DNA of 64,000 bases, from positions 24,325 to 88,324 of the forward strand of contig JAENYF010000005.1 of assembly GCA_016841905.1 (NCBI GenBank), written 5' to 3'. The notes beneath the pieces are model-generated. The model was given only the letters and a program-made list of their open reading frames with translations. It did not search any database and was not told the origin of the DNA. The DNA comes from Desulfoscipio geothermicus (GTDB lineage Bacteria > Bacillota > Desulfotomaculia > Desulfotomaculales > Desulfallaceae). The position numbers and the translations under genes were made by a program. This document shows, piece by piece, positions 26,358 to 35,693 of the stretch. Numbering within the stretch: position 1 is the first letter of the stretch; each line of letters starts with the position of its first letter.

Positions 26358-27554
26358 TTAAGGCAAGGGCTGTTGAACCTCCTCTACCAATGTCCGCTCC
26401 AGCGCCCCGGCCAGCAAGCTCTCAATATCCAACACTTGCTCAGCTTCCAGCGCCTGTTCCAGTCTGGGCCTGGTGGCCGGATGCTTGGGTAAAAATAAAG
26501 TGCAGCAATCCTCATAGGGCAGTATCGAGGTTTCATAAGTTCCGATGGTCTGGGCCCGGCTGACAATTTCGAGCTTGTCCATGCCCACCACCGGGCGCAG
26601 CACTGGAATATCGACCACCTGGTTAATCACCCGCATGCTTTCCAGCGTCTGGCTGGCTACCTGACCCACACTTTCCCCTGTGACCAACGCCAGCGCCCCC
26701 TGTTCATCCGCAATCCGCGCAGCTAGGCGAAACATCATGCGCCGCATCAAGGTTACCCGCAGCTCCTCAGGGCAGTTCTTCTGGATTTCCTTTTGTATGT
26801 CGGTAAAATGCACGATATGGATTCTAACCCTGGCCGTATAGTTGGTGAGAATACGGCACAGGTCACGTACCTTTTCCAAGGATTTCTCGCCGGTAAAGGG
26901 GAAACTGTAAAAGTGCACCGCTTCAATTTCAATTCCCCGCTTCATGGCCATCCAGCCGGCTACCGGGCTGTCAATACCCCCGGATAGCAACAACAAAGCT
27001 TTGCCGCTAACCCCAACGGGCAGGCCGCCCACACCTGGTATATCATCAGCGTACACAAAGGCGTTTTTTTCCCGGATTTCAACCCGTACCTTAATCTTTG
27101 GTGTATGCACATCCACCTGCAGTCCCGGAAAATGCTCCAGCAAATAGCCGCCAATCAGACCATTCAGCTCCGGGGAAGTACGAGGAAATTGCTTGTTGGA
27201 GCGCCGGGCTTCCACCTTAAAAATCAGCGCTGCCCCGGCGGGCAGCAGCACGCGGGCCGCGGCATCCTTCATCGTCGCCAGTGCCCCTTCACAAATAGCC
27301 TCCTCCTCCAAAGGCAGGCGCAGCGCCGGGCTGACGCCCACAATACCGAATACTTTACTTAATATATCCAACACCCGTGAGGGCTCAGCTTCACTTTCCA
27401 CTAAAATACGGCCATACACCCGCAGCACCCGGGAGGGCGACCCCAATTTCTTGAGCGCCCGGTATACATTATCCATCAACCGGCGTTCGAAGGCCGGCCT
27501 ATTTTTGCCCTTCAGACCGATTTCCCCGTAGCGAATCATATATGTATTATACAT
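26358..27554 (-). CDS. thiI: tRNA sulfurtransferase ThiI
   Basis: A 398-residue protein. The N-terminal ferredoxin-like and THUMP domains (MIRYGEIGLKGKNR; IVGVSPALRLPLEEEAICEG) bind tRNA. The PP-loop ATPase LLLSGGIDSPVAGWMAMKRG (near 185) adenylates U8 of tRNA. There is no rhodanese domain, as in most Firmicutes, where the sulfur comes from a dedicated NifS-type desulfurase. Such a gene lies directly upstream (27642-28817), so the pair should make 4-thiouridine. Confidence 0.95.
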   Translation of the reverse strand: MYNTYMIRYGEIGLKGKNRPAFERRLMDNVYRALKKLGSPSRVLRVYGRILVESEAEPSRVLDILSKVFGIVGVSPALRLPLEEEAICEGALATMKDAAARVLLPAGAALIFKVEARRSNKQFPRTSPELNGLIGGYLLEHFPGLQVDVHTPKIKVRVEIREKNAFVYADDIPGVGGLPVGVSGKALLLLSGGIDSPVAGWMAMKRGIEIEAVHFYSFPFTGEKSLEKVRDLCRILTNYTARVRIHIVHFTDIQKEIQKNCPEELRVTLMRRMMFRLAARIADEQGALALVTGESVGQVASQTLESMRVINQVVDIPVLRPVVGMDKLEIVSRAQTIGTYETSILPYEDCCTLFLPKHPATRPRLEQALEAEQVLDIESLLAGALERTLVEEVQQPLP

Positions 27555-27641
27555 GGTCCATCGTTCCTTTCATAATTGAAAAGCATACCAGTGTTAACAA
27601 TAATATTTTATCCCTAAGGCCCTGTGGGACAGGCCTTCTAA

Positions 27642-28817
27642 TTATATTAAAGCATAGAGTTCTTGGACCACCGCTGCGGTTTGCTCCACAGTGTAATCAA
27701 TTTCCTCTACCGTAGTCATCGGTGACAGGCTGAATCGCACCGCCCCTTCCAGTAGCTCCTCTGTGACACCCATTGCCTTGAGCACATGGCTGCCTTGGTT
27801 CTTCCGACTGGCACAGGCCGAACCGGTGGAAACATAGATACCCCGCTCCTCCAGGGAGTGTAGCAATATCTCCCCGCGCAAACCAGGGAAGGATATGTTA
27901 GCAATCTGGGGAGCACAGCACGGGTTGTCCTGCCGACACACCGGGCCATTTAAAATCGCACCGGGCACGGCTGCCAGGACACCATCGACCAGCTTTTTTT
28001 TCAAAGAGAAGATTTTTCCAGCTTCCCCCTGAGCTTCCCGGGCAACTACCTCGGCCGCTACGCCAAAACCAGCAATGGCGGAAACATTTTCCGTACCCGA
28101 GCGCCTGCCGTGCTCCTGCCCGCCACCCGCCAGCAGAGGCTGCAGTTTTGTGTGGGGTACCACATACAGCGCTCCCACCCCTTTGGGTCCATGCACTTTG
28201 TGGGCGCTCACTGACAGCAAATCCACACCCAGTTCTCTGGGCCGCACGGACAGCTTTCCGTAAGCCTGCACCGCATCTACATGCCACAGCAGTTTGCGCC
28301 CACCCTGGCGAAAATCAGCCAGTACTGCAGCGATTTTCTCCAGCGGCTGCACCGCGCCCACCTCATTGTTCACATACATCACGGACACCAGGTAAGTATC
28401 CTCCCGCAACGTTTCCTGCAGCTGCCTGGGCTCCAGCACCCCCTGCCCATCAACAGGCAGCACCGTGACCTCCACGCCCTGCGCTTTTAACTGCTCACAG
28501 GCATTTAAAACCGCAGGGTGCTCCACAGCCGTGGTTATCACATGCCTACCCCGCCGTCCGGGCAGCGCCCCCTTAAGGGCTAAATTAATCGCTTCAGTGC
28601 CCCCGCCCGTGAACACAATTTCACCGGTACCCACACCCAGGCTGGCAGCCACCGCTTCCCGGGCATGGCCCAGTACCCGGCTGGCTTCAACGCCTTTTTT
28701 ATGTAACGAGGAGGGGTTGCCATAATACTCTTCCATCGCCTCCAATACGGCTCGGGTCACTTCTGGGTAAGGACGAGTGGTGGCGCTATTGTCCAAATAT
28801 ACTTGTCGCCCTGGCAC
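27642..28817 (-). CDS. Cysteine desulfurase (NifS/IscS family, partner of ThiI)
   Basis: A 391-residue PLP enzyme that takes sulfur from cysteine. YLDNSATTRPYPEVTRAVLE at the N-terminus, TGGGTEAINLALKG binds the cofactor, WHVDAVQAYGKL carries the PLP-nitrogen Asp, SVSAHKVHGPKGVGALYV the Schiff-base Lys (near 204), and STGSACASRKNQGSHVLKAMG the catalytic Cys (near 328). The short active-site loop is like Bacillus NifZ, the desulfurase paired with ThiI. GTG start after AAGGAAG. It lies 87 bases before thiI on the same strand. Confidence 0.93.
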   Translation of the reverse strand: MPGRQVYLDNSATTRPYPEVTRAVLEAMEEYYGNPSSLHKKGVEASRVLGHAREAVAASLGVGTGEIVFTGGGTEAINLALKGALPGRRGRHVITTAVEHPAVLNACEQLKAQGVEVTVLPVDGQGVLEPRQLQETLREDTYLVSVMYVNNEVGAVQPLEKIAAVLADFRQGGRKLLWHVDAVQAYGKLSVRPRELGVDLLSVSAHKVHGPKGVGALYVVPHTKLQPLLAGGGQEHGRRSGTENVSAIAGFGVAAEVVAREAQGEAGKIFSLKKKLVDGVLAAVPGAILNGPVCRQDNPCCAPQIANISFPGLRGEILLHSLEERGIYVSTGSACASRKNQGSHVLKAMGVTEELLEGAVRFSLSPMTTVEEIDYTVEQTAAVVQELYALI

Positions 28818-29166
28818 GTTTTGACACTTCCTTAAACAATTCTTAACTTTAGCACTGGCTTCTCATATTATTTCATAGTATACCGCAAACCAAACAGCGT
28901 CAAGCAACACATTGGGCAGCTAATATTATTGCCTGACACTTACCCTGGCTGTGCCTTTGGAGTTAAAAAAACACCGGAAGTTTATACCGGTGCCTACCCT
29001 GATCCCTTAATAACACCACATTATCCTGCCCGCTGTTAGCCTGTTTGAGATTAATAAATAATTAAATAAAACACCAGCTTGCTCAATAATGGCCTGCGGG
29101 TGCCGGGATGCAGTACGGTCAGTTGGTAAGCCTTCCCCAAAGTCAATCCAGAGCTAGCTGCACCAC
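28818..29166. other. Intergenic region between rapZ and the cysteine desulfurase
   Basis: About 350 bases. It holds the rapZ-side terminator (28972-28992) and presumably the promoter of the desulfurase-thiI pair. No coding frame or conserved RNA is visible. Confidence 0.3.
28963..28992 (-). terminator. Terminator downstream of rapZ
   Basis: Stem CACCGG (28972-28977) with CCGGTG (28987-28992) and a 9-nt loop. On the minus strand it is followed by TTTTTTTAAC. Confidence 0.7.
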
Positions 29167-30033
29167 CTAACCAACCCGGTTGATATCCCGGTGAGTTACC
29201 GCCACCCGGTACTCCTTGCCCTGGAGTATCTCACCCAGCCTGTTGGCCAGCGCTACGGAGCGGTGCATACCGCCGGTACAGCCGATCGCAATCATTAATG
29301 TCGTCTTACCCTCGTCAATATAACACGGGATGAGAAACTCCACCATGTCGGTAAATTTCTCCATAAATTCGGTGGTCACCGGCGAATCAAAAACAAAATC
29401 GCGTACCGCCGGTTCATTACCGGACAATGACCTCATCGCCGGATCATAAAAAGGATTGGGCAAGAACCGAACATCAATGACCAAGTCACTATCCAGGGGG
29501 ATACCGTATTTAAAGCCAAAGGAAATCACGGAAATCAGCAGTTGGGAACTAGCTGCTTCGCTGCTGAACAGGTCAACCAGTTTATCCTTGAGTTCCTGGG
29601 ATTTTAAATTTGAGGTATCAATAATTTTATCGGCCTGGCCTCTGATTTCCGCCAGTAACATCCGTTCTTCATGGATGTTAGGCAGCACTTCGCCATGCGT
29701 ATCAAGGGGATGACGACGGCGTGATTCTTTATAACGCCTTACCAGTACGTCATCTGAGGCCTCCAGGTATAATATCTCATACTTAATACCATATTGTTTC
29801 AACTGCCCCAACACTTCAGACAAGGCTTGAAAAAATTCCCCACCCCGGATATCTACAACCAGGGCTATATTATTAATACCACGGTTGGTTTGCGCACAGA
29901 GTTCGGCGAACTTGGGGATCAAGGTAGGTGGTAAATTATCCACGCAAAAATAGCCCATATCCTCCAGATGGCGCAGCGCTTGAGTTTTTCCAGCACCGGA
30001 CAGGCCGGTGACGATAACCATATGTGCACTCAA
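29167..30033 (-). CDS. rapZ: RNase adapter / nucleotide-binding protein RapZ (YvcJ)
   Basis: A 288-residue P-loop protein. [20 protein letters not shown] is the Walker [17 protein letters not shown] and [18 protein letters not shown] are family blocks, and [23 protein letters not shown] with [18 protein letters not shown] form the C-terminal domain. In E. coli RapZ controls GlmS mRNA through RNase E; in Bacillus YvcJ binds nucleotides and affects competence. Start: TTG 30033 or ATG 30021. In most Firmicutes it precedes yvcK and whiA; here yvcK is absent. Confidence 0.95.
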   Translation of the reverse strand: MSAHMVIVTGLSGAGKTQALRHLEDMGYFCVDNLPPTLIPKFAELCAQTNRGINNIALVVDIRGGEFFQALSEVLGQLKQYGIKYEILYLEASDDVLVRRYKESRRRHPLDTHGEVLPNIHEERMLLAEIRGQADKIIDTSNLKSQELKDKLVDLFSSEAASSQLLISVISFGFKYGIPLDSDLVIDVRFLPNPFYDPAMRSLSGNEPAVRDFVFDSPVTTEFMEKFTDMVEFLIPCYIDEGKTTLMIAIGCTGGMHRSVALANRLGEILQGKEYRVAVTHRDINRVG

Positions 30034-30096
30034 TGGACACTAACCCCTTCTATATCAACTAGCTCAACATAAATTGACTAGTTTCATCTACATGAC

Positions 30097-30903
30097 TCAT
30101 GAAGGCGGTGATACCATTCGCCCGGCCATGGCAGCAAAGCCTGTTAAACGCCTGGGTTCTGCCTTTTGGGGAGCCGGACGGGCATTTAGCACCTGCTCCG
30201 GCGGCACCCGGTACTTGTCCAACAGCTGGATACCAATATCCAACTTCCCCACTGTCTCAGGGACATGAGCATCACTGTTCACTACTAGCTGAGCCCCTTC
30301 ACGCAGCGCAGCCAGCACCACCTCATCCCGGTCGTAATGGTGGCCGGCATTAATTTCCATGGCACATCCAGTTCCTGCACAGGCCCGGGCTACCTCGTCT
30401 AGATCCACATCCATTACTAAACCAGGGTGAGAGATAAAAGTCAGCGGGTTTTGGCGCACAGCACCCACCAGCGCCAGAGTATTAGCCTCACGCATTTTCC
30501 CCCGGATTGCCCCAACCGCTTTACTCAGCCGGTTGGGCAAAATCCAGGTCAGTGTTTGCCACCATGGCCGGCACCACACCTGGGGGTGCAGCCCGGCTGC
30601 CAATATATCCAGCTCTTTGATGATAGACGCCGGCAAATCGATCTCCCCGGACAAGCTAATCACATTAGCTTCAGCACCTACCAGCACCCGCACCGGGTAG
30701 TGTTCCGCAAGCCGGACAGCCTGTTCCTTAAGTTCCTGATAAACCCCAGCCTCCCGAACACCGATAAACATGCCCCGGGGGCCGTGATCGGTAATCGCCA
30801 CCTCATCCAGCCCGCGGCTGGCCGCCGCCGCCACTATTTCCTCAAGCGTGGCCTGCCCGTCACTGTATCTAGTATGTACATGCCAATCAGCAAACAGCTG
30901 CAT
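30097..30903 (-). CDS. PHP-domain phosphoesterase
   Basis: A 268-residue PHP protein. DWHVHTRYSDGQATLEEIV at the N-terminus carries the first metal ligands (HxH), VAITDHGPRG the next Asp-His, GAEANVIS the Glu, FISHPGL a His, and NAGHHYDRDE plus NSDAHVPETVG the last ones. Related proteins include histidinol phosphatase (HisK) and phosphoribosyl phosphodiesterases; the substrate is not evident. The ATG at 30903 follows GGAG by ten bases and begins right before the metal motif. It lies 63 bases upstream of rapZ. Confidence 0.85.
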   Translation of the reverse strand: MQLFADWHVHTRYSDGQATLEEIVAAAASRGLDEVAITDHGPRGMFIGVREAGVYQELKEQAVRLAEHYPVRVLVGAEANVISLSGEIDLPASIIKELDILAAGLHPQVWCRPWWQTLTWILPNRLSKAVGAIRGKMREANTLALVGAVRQNPLTFISHPGLVMDVDLDEVARACAGTGCAMEINAGHHYDRDEVVLAALREGAQLVVNSDAHVPETVGKLDIGIQLLDKYRVPPEQVLNARPAPQKAEPRRLTGFAAMAGRMVSPPS

Positions 30904-31260
30904 AGCATCAGTACTCCTGTTCGAGTTAGCACACTGCCGATATTTTAACATATCTCAGAGCAAATACAATTTATTTAACGATGACACTATATTTACCCCA
31001 CTACAAAACTTTATGCTATCTGTCGTAATATATTTTGTTGACTTGACATAAATTTAACTTGCCATACCATCTTATACAAGCAGCGCTAAATTCCTGCCAA
31101 CCCATTCTTTAAAAATTCTTAAAAATTAAGTATAATTATTGACAAATAAATCCTGATTATAGCATAACAGCTACAATTAATTTTAACCGAGCTCGCTGCG
31201 CAAATAACCTCCTATCCTGCGGATATACTAAAACAAAACTAATAAAAAGGATGTGAACAG
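30904..31260. other. Divergent promoter region between the PHP gene and pgi
   Basis: About 355 AT-rich bases. TTGACA occurs at 31139-31144, with GCATAA 17 bases on, as a possible pgi promoter. Another TTGACA stands near 31049. On the minus strand TAAAAT near 30945 could serve the PHP gene. None is strong. No gene is seen. Confidence 0.3.
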
Positions 31261-32652
31261 ATGCAAGATTTACTTAACATTGACATAGGCAGTTTATTAA
31301 GTGAGCAAGACACGGCCAACTTTGTACCCCGGGCTGACTTTGAGCAGTTTACAGCCCAATACGGGCCCGCCTTTGCCAAATTCCAGGCTACGCTTAAGGA
31401 TAAAACCTCACCGATCACCCTGTCCTTCGGCGAAGCCCGCGCTATCCCCCGCATCGAGGATCTGGCCCAAACTCTGGGTGAAAAATACGATGATATACTG
31501 CTCCTGGGCATCGGTGGTTCAGCACTGGGGACCAAAGCAGTGTTGCAGTTTTTGCACGGCCCTTTTTACAACCTGGAAAAACATGCTCAGCCTCGGCTGT
31601 TTATCCTGGATAACCTGGACCCCGTACTGATCACCAAGGCGCTGAGTGTGATCGATATAGCAAAAACCGCCATCATTTATACCAGCAAATCTGGTTCCAC
31701 GCCGGAAACCGCAGCGCAATTTATTTTCTTCTATAACCAATACAAGGCCGCCGGCGGACGCCAGGAGGACATCGTGATTATCTGCGACCCCGGCGACAAC
31801 GGTATAAATCATATCGCCCTACAACTGGGCTGCCATCTGCTGCATATTCCCAAGAACCTGGGCGGCCGGTATTCTGTTTTATCCTCAGTGGGCTTTCTGC
31901 CCGCTGAAATTACCGGTATTGACAGCGCCCGGCTGCTGGCCGGCGCGTCAACGGTGCATCAATCCATCATTGACACCCCTTTACCGCAAAACGCCCTGTT
32001 TAACTTGGGCACCTGCCTTTATGAACTGGCCAGGAAGGGTAAATCCATCCACGCGCTGTTTAATTACAGCAGCCTGCTGTTTGAATTCGGCTTGTGGTTT
32101 GTGCAATTATGGGCGGAAAGCCTGGGCAAAAAAATAAATCTGGACGGCCAGGTGGTTTACGCCGGCACCACGCCGCTGACCAGCCTGGGAGCCACGGACC
32201 AGCATTCCATACTGCAGCTTTATAAGGAAGGCCCCGCCGATAAGGTGCTGGGTTTTGTAAAGATAGATAGCTTTCCTGCGGATATCACTTTGCCGGGAGC
32301 CTTCCCAGGAGAAAAAGAATATGCCTACTTCACCGGGCATACCATGGGCGAGCTGCTGGGTATTGAACAGCTGGCCACAGAAATGACCCTGGTGGGGGCA
32401 GGCCGGCCCTGCTACCGGATCACCTTGAAGGAGGTCTCCCCGGAAGCGCTGGGCGCGCTGTTATATTTCTATGAAGCCCTGGTAGTATACACGGCCAACT
32501 TGTACAACATCAATCCCTTCGACCAGCCTGGCGTCGAAGAAGGCAAAAACATCACCTACGCGCTAATGGGCCGGCAGGACTTTAGTCAAAAACGCCCGGA
32601 TTACGAAAAAGCAGTGGTCCAATACAACGGGGTCAGGCTTAAACTTTCTTAA
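31261..32652 (+). CDS. pgi: Glucose-6-phosphate isomerase
   Basis: A 463-residue isomerase linking glucose- and fructose-6-phosphate. LLLGIGGSALGTKAVL and YTSKSGSTPETAAQF are the sugar-phosphate (SIS) loops, ATDQHSILQLYKEG holds a catalytic His region and NPFDQPGVEEGKN is the PGI signature 2 with the catalytic Lys. The final residues GVRLKLS and the stop are encoded by a copy of the 26-nt repeat (32629-32654), so the native C-terminus has been altered. AAAGGATG precedes the ATG. A lone plus-strand gene among minus-strand neighbours. Confidence 0.95.
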   Translation: MQDLLNIDIGSLLSEQDTANFVPRADFEQFTAQYGPAFAKFQATLKDKTSPITLSFGEARAIPRIEDLAQTLGEKYDDILLLGIGGSALGTKAVLQFLHGPFYNLEKHAQPRLFILDNLDPVLITKALSVIDIAKTAIIYTSKSGSTPETAAQFIFFYNQYKAAGGRQEDIVIICDPGDNGINHIALQLGCHLLHIPKNLGGRYSVLSSVGFLPAEITGIDSARLLAGASTVHQSIIDTPLPQNALFNLGTCLYELARKGKSIHALFNYSSLLFEFGLWFVQLWAESLGKKINLDGQVVYAGTTPLTSLGATDQHSILQLYKEGPADKVLGFVKIDSFPADITLPGAFPGEKEYAYFTGHTMGELLGIEQLATEMTLVGAGRPCYRITLKEVSPEALGALLYFYEALVVYTANLYNINPFDQPGVEEGKNITYALMGRQDFSQKRPDYEKAVVQYNGVRLKLS

Positions 32653-32654
32653 AC
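32629..32654 (+). repeat. 26-nt RAYT-type repeat, copy 1, at the end of pgi
   Basis: GGGGTCAGGCTTAAACTTTC followed by TTAAAC. In the pgi frame it reads Gly-Val-Arg-Leu-Lys-Leu-Ser and then TAA at 32650-32652. The stop is in the second of its two TTAAAC units. Confidence 0.85.
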
Positions 32655-32690
32655 TAACTGTTAATTTCCATACTAACATTATATAGATAT

Positions 32691-32724
32691 AGCCTGACCA
32701 CCAAGCTACAACGGGTGTCAGGCT
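32691..32724 (+). terminator. Hairpin after pgi, repeat-like arms
   Basis: AGCCTGAC (32691-32698) and GTCAGGCT (32717-32724), with CACC/GGTG able to extend the stem. TTATCAGCTTT follows. It may end pgi transcripts. Its arms (AGCCTGAC/GTCAGGCT) share the core of the 26-nt repeat, so it may be a decayed inverted pair of that family. Confidence 0.45.
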
Positions 32725-32784
32725 TATCAGCTTTAAGTTAAACCTATTTGAAATTACTAGCAATATGCCGGCCAAAGGTTGAAC

Positions 32785-33603
32785 CTACGCGTTTAATATA
32801 AATTTCTCTACCACTTCAGCCACACCGCACTCATCATTACTGCGGCACACGTAATCAGCCCGGGCTTGGATTTCCGGACGAGCATTGCCCACCACTACCC
32901 CTAACCCGGCATAATCAAGCATTTCCAGGTCATTGTAGCTGTCACCCACCGCAATGATTTCCTCACGCGCCACGCCGTAGTAACTGGCAATAGCCGCCAG
33001 AGCATCGCCCTTGTTCCCCAGCGGGTGGGAAAACTCCAGAAAATGAGGTTTGGATTTAGAAATATGCAAGAGGTGCCCAAACAGTGACTGCACCTCGTCC
33101 TGCAGGTGATCAATCAACTCTTCCCGAGTAACCACCACGATCTTAGTGGGGTTCTGGGCCCGCTCCCGGAGGAAGGCCCCCAGGTCGCCCACCTCTTCCA
33201 TGGGAATGCGGGAAATCGAAGTGTACAGCTCACTTTCCTTGGTTTGCCGCGCTATGTAAGGCACGTCATCCAGGTAAATATTAACATGATAGCCATACCG
33301 GTTCACCAGCTCAATTACCTCCAGGGCCAACTCAAGGTGCACCGGCCGATGTAACAAGACATCACCGGTCACGGCATGCTTCACCAGTCCCCCCTGGTAG
33401 GTCATCAAATATTCCTCCACCCCCAGTTCCCGGGCAAAAGGCAGTGCCGAACAGAACATCCGACCAGTGGCCAGCGTCACCCGCACCCCGGCCTGCCGCG
33501 CCTGCTCAACGGCCAGGCGCGAGCAATCTGGGATCATCAACCGGGAATTCAGCATGGTATCATCTAAATCCATAGCAAGCAATTTATATTGGCCTTTACC
33601 CAA
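32785..33603 (-). CDS. Cof-type HAD-IIB phosphatase
   Basis: A 272-residue HAD phosphatase. LAMDLDDTMLNS is motif I, TLATGRMF motif II, a Lys in LGNKGDAL motif III, and AVGDSYNDLEMLDYAG motif IV. The large C2B cap between motifs II and III marks the Cof/YidA group that acts on sugar phosphates or flavin-type phosphates. TTG start after AGGAGG. It lies downstream of uvrC on the same strand but 140 bases away; a functional link is not apparent. Confidence 0.9.
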   Translation of the reverse strand: MGKGQYKLLAMDLDDTMLNSRLMIPDCSRLAVEQARQAGVRVTLATGRMFCSALPFARELGVEEYLMTYQGGLVKHAVTGDVLLHRPVHLELALEVIELVNRYGYHVNIYLDDVPYIARQTKESELYTSISRIPMEEVGDLGAFLRERAQNPTKIVVVTREELIDHLQDEVQSLFGHLLHISKSKPHFLEFSHPLGNKGDALAAIASYYGVAREEIIAVGDSYNDLEMLDYAGLGVVVGNARPEIQARADYVCRSNDECGVAEVVEKFILNA

Positions 33604-33743
33604 TTTAAAGCCTCCTAAATAACCTATACCCCTAAGACAACATTGAAATAGCTAAATATATTAGTGTAAGCACATGGTCATACATGCCCCAACAGACAGG
33701 ACAGCCAGACCTATTTTGCAGATAAAACACCCCCTGGTCGGGC

Positions 33744-35591
33744 CTAATCCCGGAAAAAATCGTAAACTGCCTGGGCAGCCCGCTGGTTCATGCCGGGCAC
33801 CGCGACCAGTTCCTCTGGAGAAGCAGCCTGGATTCTCTCCACCGAGCCAAAGGCCTTGAGCAGTTCCCGTCGGCGCACCGCGCCGATACCGTCGATTTCC
33901 TCCAGCATCGACTTGAGATTGCGCTGGCCCCGCAGCTGGCGATGGTAGGTCACGGCAAACCGGTGCGCCTCGTCCCGCAGCCGCTGCAACATTTTCAGGG
34001 CCGGGGAACTTTCGGGTAAGCGCACAGGTTCAGCCCGGCCGGGCAGAAAGATTAATTCCTCCTCCTTAGCCAGCCCGCAAACAGGCAGGTAGCTAAAGCC
34101 CTGCTCCTCAAGAGACGCTACCGCAGAAGAAAGCTGCCCCTTGCCGCCGTCCACCACAAGTAGGTCGGGAAAGCGATGAAACTTGGCATCCCGGCTGGAC
34201 ATTTGCCCTGTATTGACCAGCTCGCGTTCCTCCTGGCCCCGGGCTAGCCGCCGGTTCAATACCTCACGCATCGATGCAAAGTCATCCGGCCCGGTAACGG
34301 TTTTTATCTTAAACCGACGGTACTGCTGGGGCGCCGGCTTGCCCTCCTCAAACACCACCATTGAAGCAACCGACTCAGTGCCCTGGGTATTGGAAATATC
34401 ATAGCACTCCATGCGTAGGGGCAAGGTTTTTAATTCCAGTGCCTCTGCTAGCTGCTGCAACGCCTGCTGCAGCTCATCCTTCCGCACCGCCCGTCCGGTT
34501 TCCACCTCCTGTAGCACCAACAGGGCATTGCGTCCCGCCAAATCCACCAGGCGCTTTTTATCCCCCCGCCGGGGTCGGATCAGGTACACCCGTCCGCCGC
34601 GCATGTCGCTAAGCCAACGCTCCAGCACCTCGACTTCCCCGGCCAGCACATCCTCCACCAACACCTCCCGGGGCACAAACTCGGCCCGTAGATAATATTG
34701 CTTTAGGAAGCCTGTGAGCACCTCATCCCGGCCCATATCGGCGGTGCCCTCCACCATAAAGTACTCCCGACCGATCAGCTTGCCGCCCCGTACAAAGAAC
34801 ACCATCACGCAGGCCTCATCCCGCCCCCGGGCCATGGCCAGCACATCCCGGTCGTTATTATCCGAAGACACAATTTTTTGTCGTTCCATCACCTGCTCCA
34901 CGGCCAGCAGCTGATCCCGTAGCTTGGCAGCCCGCTCAAACTCTAGGTTGACTGCAGCCTCTTCCATGCGCTGACGTAGCCCCTGCACCAGGTCCTCCTG
35001 TTTGCCCTCCATAAACAGCAGTACCCCATCCACAAGCTTGCGGTATTCCTCCGGAGTAACCAGGTTACAGCAGGGACCCAGGCACCGCTTGATATGCTGG
35101 TTCAAGCAGGGCCGACTGCGCGGGGCGAGTACCTGCTGCTTGCAGGTGCGCAGCGGGAAAATGCGCCTCAGCAGCTTCAGGGTTTCGTGCACCGCTCCAA
35201 CATGGGTGTAGGGGCCAAAATAATGGGCCCCGTCCTTGGTCACCCGCCGAGTAATAAACACCCGGGGGAACTGCTCATTGGTGGTTACCTTGAGATAAGG
35301 ATAAGTTTTATCATCCTTGAGGCTAATATTGTACCGGGGGCGATGCTCCTTAATTAAGTTAGCTTCCAGAATCAGGGCCTCCACCTCGGAGTCGGTGGTG
35401 ATGTACTCAAAATCCCTGGCCCGCCCCATCATCGCCCGCACCTTAGCATCGCGCTCAGCCGCAACACTGAAGTAAGACCGCACCCGGTTCTTCAGAGACA
35501 CCGCCTTACCCACATAGATAATTTGCTCACTGCCGTCCCGGAACAAGTACACCCCGGGACTATCGGGCAGCTGAACCAGCTTATCACGCAC
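33744..35591 (-). CDS. uvrC: Excinuclease ABC subunit C
   Basis: A 615-residue nuclease that makes both cuts in nucleotide excision repair. The N-terminal GIY-YIG domain (LPDSPGVYLFRDGSEQIIYV, KNRVRSYF) cuts 3'. A Cys cluster (CLNQHIKRCLGPC) follows, then the UVR motif (EFERAAKLRDQL) for UvrB contact, the RNase H-like domain (CYDISNTQGTESVASMVVF, LLVVDGGKGQLSSA, DEAHRFAVTYHR) that cuts 5', and C-terminal helix-hairpin-helix pairs (IDGIGAVRRRELL, VPGMNQRAAQAV). The frame is open to a GTG at 35639, but residues up to there (KLKPDPK) come from an inserted repeat. GTG 35591 after AGAGGGTGGGG gives the family start. Confidence 0.95.
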   Translation of the reverse strand: MRDKLVQLPDSPGVYLFRDGSEQIIYVGKAVSLKNRVRSYFSVAAERDAKVRAMMGRARDFEYITTDSEVEALILEANLIKEHRPRYNISLKDDKTYPYLKVTTNEQFPRVFITRRVTKDGAHYFGPYTHVGAVHETLKLLRRIFPLRTCKQQVLAPRSRPCLNQHIKRCLGPCCNLVTPEEYRKLVDGVLLFMEGKQEDLVQGLRQRMEEAAVNLEFERAAKLRDQLLAVEQVMERQKIVSSDNNDRDVLAMARGRDEACVMVFFVRGGKLIGREYFMVEGTADMGRDEVLTGFLKQYYLRAEFVPREVLVEDVLAGEVEVLERWLSDMRGGRVYLIRPRRGDKKRLVDLAGRNALLVLQEVETGRAVRKDELQQALQQLAEALELKTLPLRMECYDISNTQGTESVASMVVFEEGKPAPQQYRRFKIKTVTGPDDFASMREVLNRRLARGQEERELVNTGQMSSRDAKFHRFPDLLVVDGGKGQLSSAVASLEEQGFSYLPVCGLAKEEELIFLPGRAEPVRLPESSPALKMLQRLRDEAHRFAVTYHRQLRGQRNLKSMLEEIDGIGAVRRRELLKAFGSVERIQAASPEELVAVPGMNQRAAQAVYDFFRD

Positions 35592-35606
35592 TTCCCCACC
35601 CTCTTT

Positions 35607-35693
35607 GGGGTCAGGCTTTAACTTTATTAAAGTAACCACATTATCGTAATATGTGGTTTATGTGGTTGGTTTAAAAAGTTTAAGCCTGACCCC
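35607..35693. repeat. Inverted pair of the 26-nt repeat (REPIN-like) between uvrC and the RAYT gene
   Basis: Copy 2, GGGGTCAGGCTTTAACTTTA.. (35607-35632), faces copy 3 (35671-35693, reverse of GGGGTCAGGCTTAAAC..). Further pairing between CCACA and TGTGG lies inside. The pair can fold into a long hairpin. Copy 2 covers the region just before the uvrC start. Copy 3 encodes the end of the RAYT gene (GVRLKLF), which stops at 35658. Confidence 0.85.
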
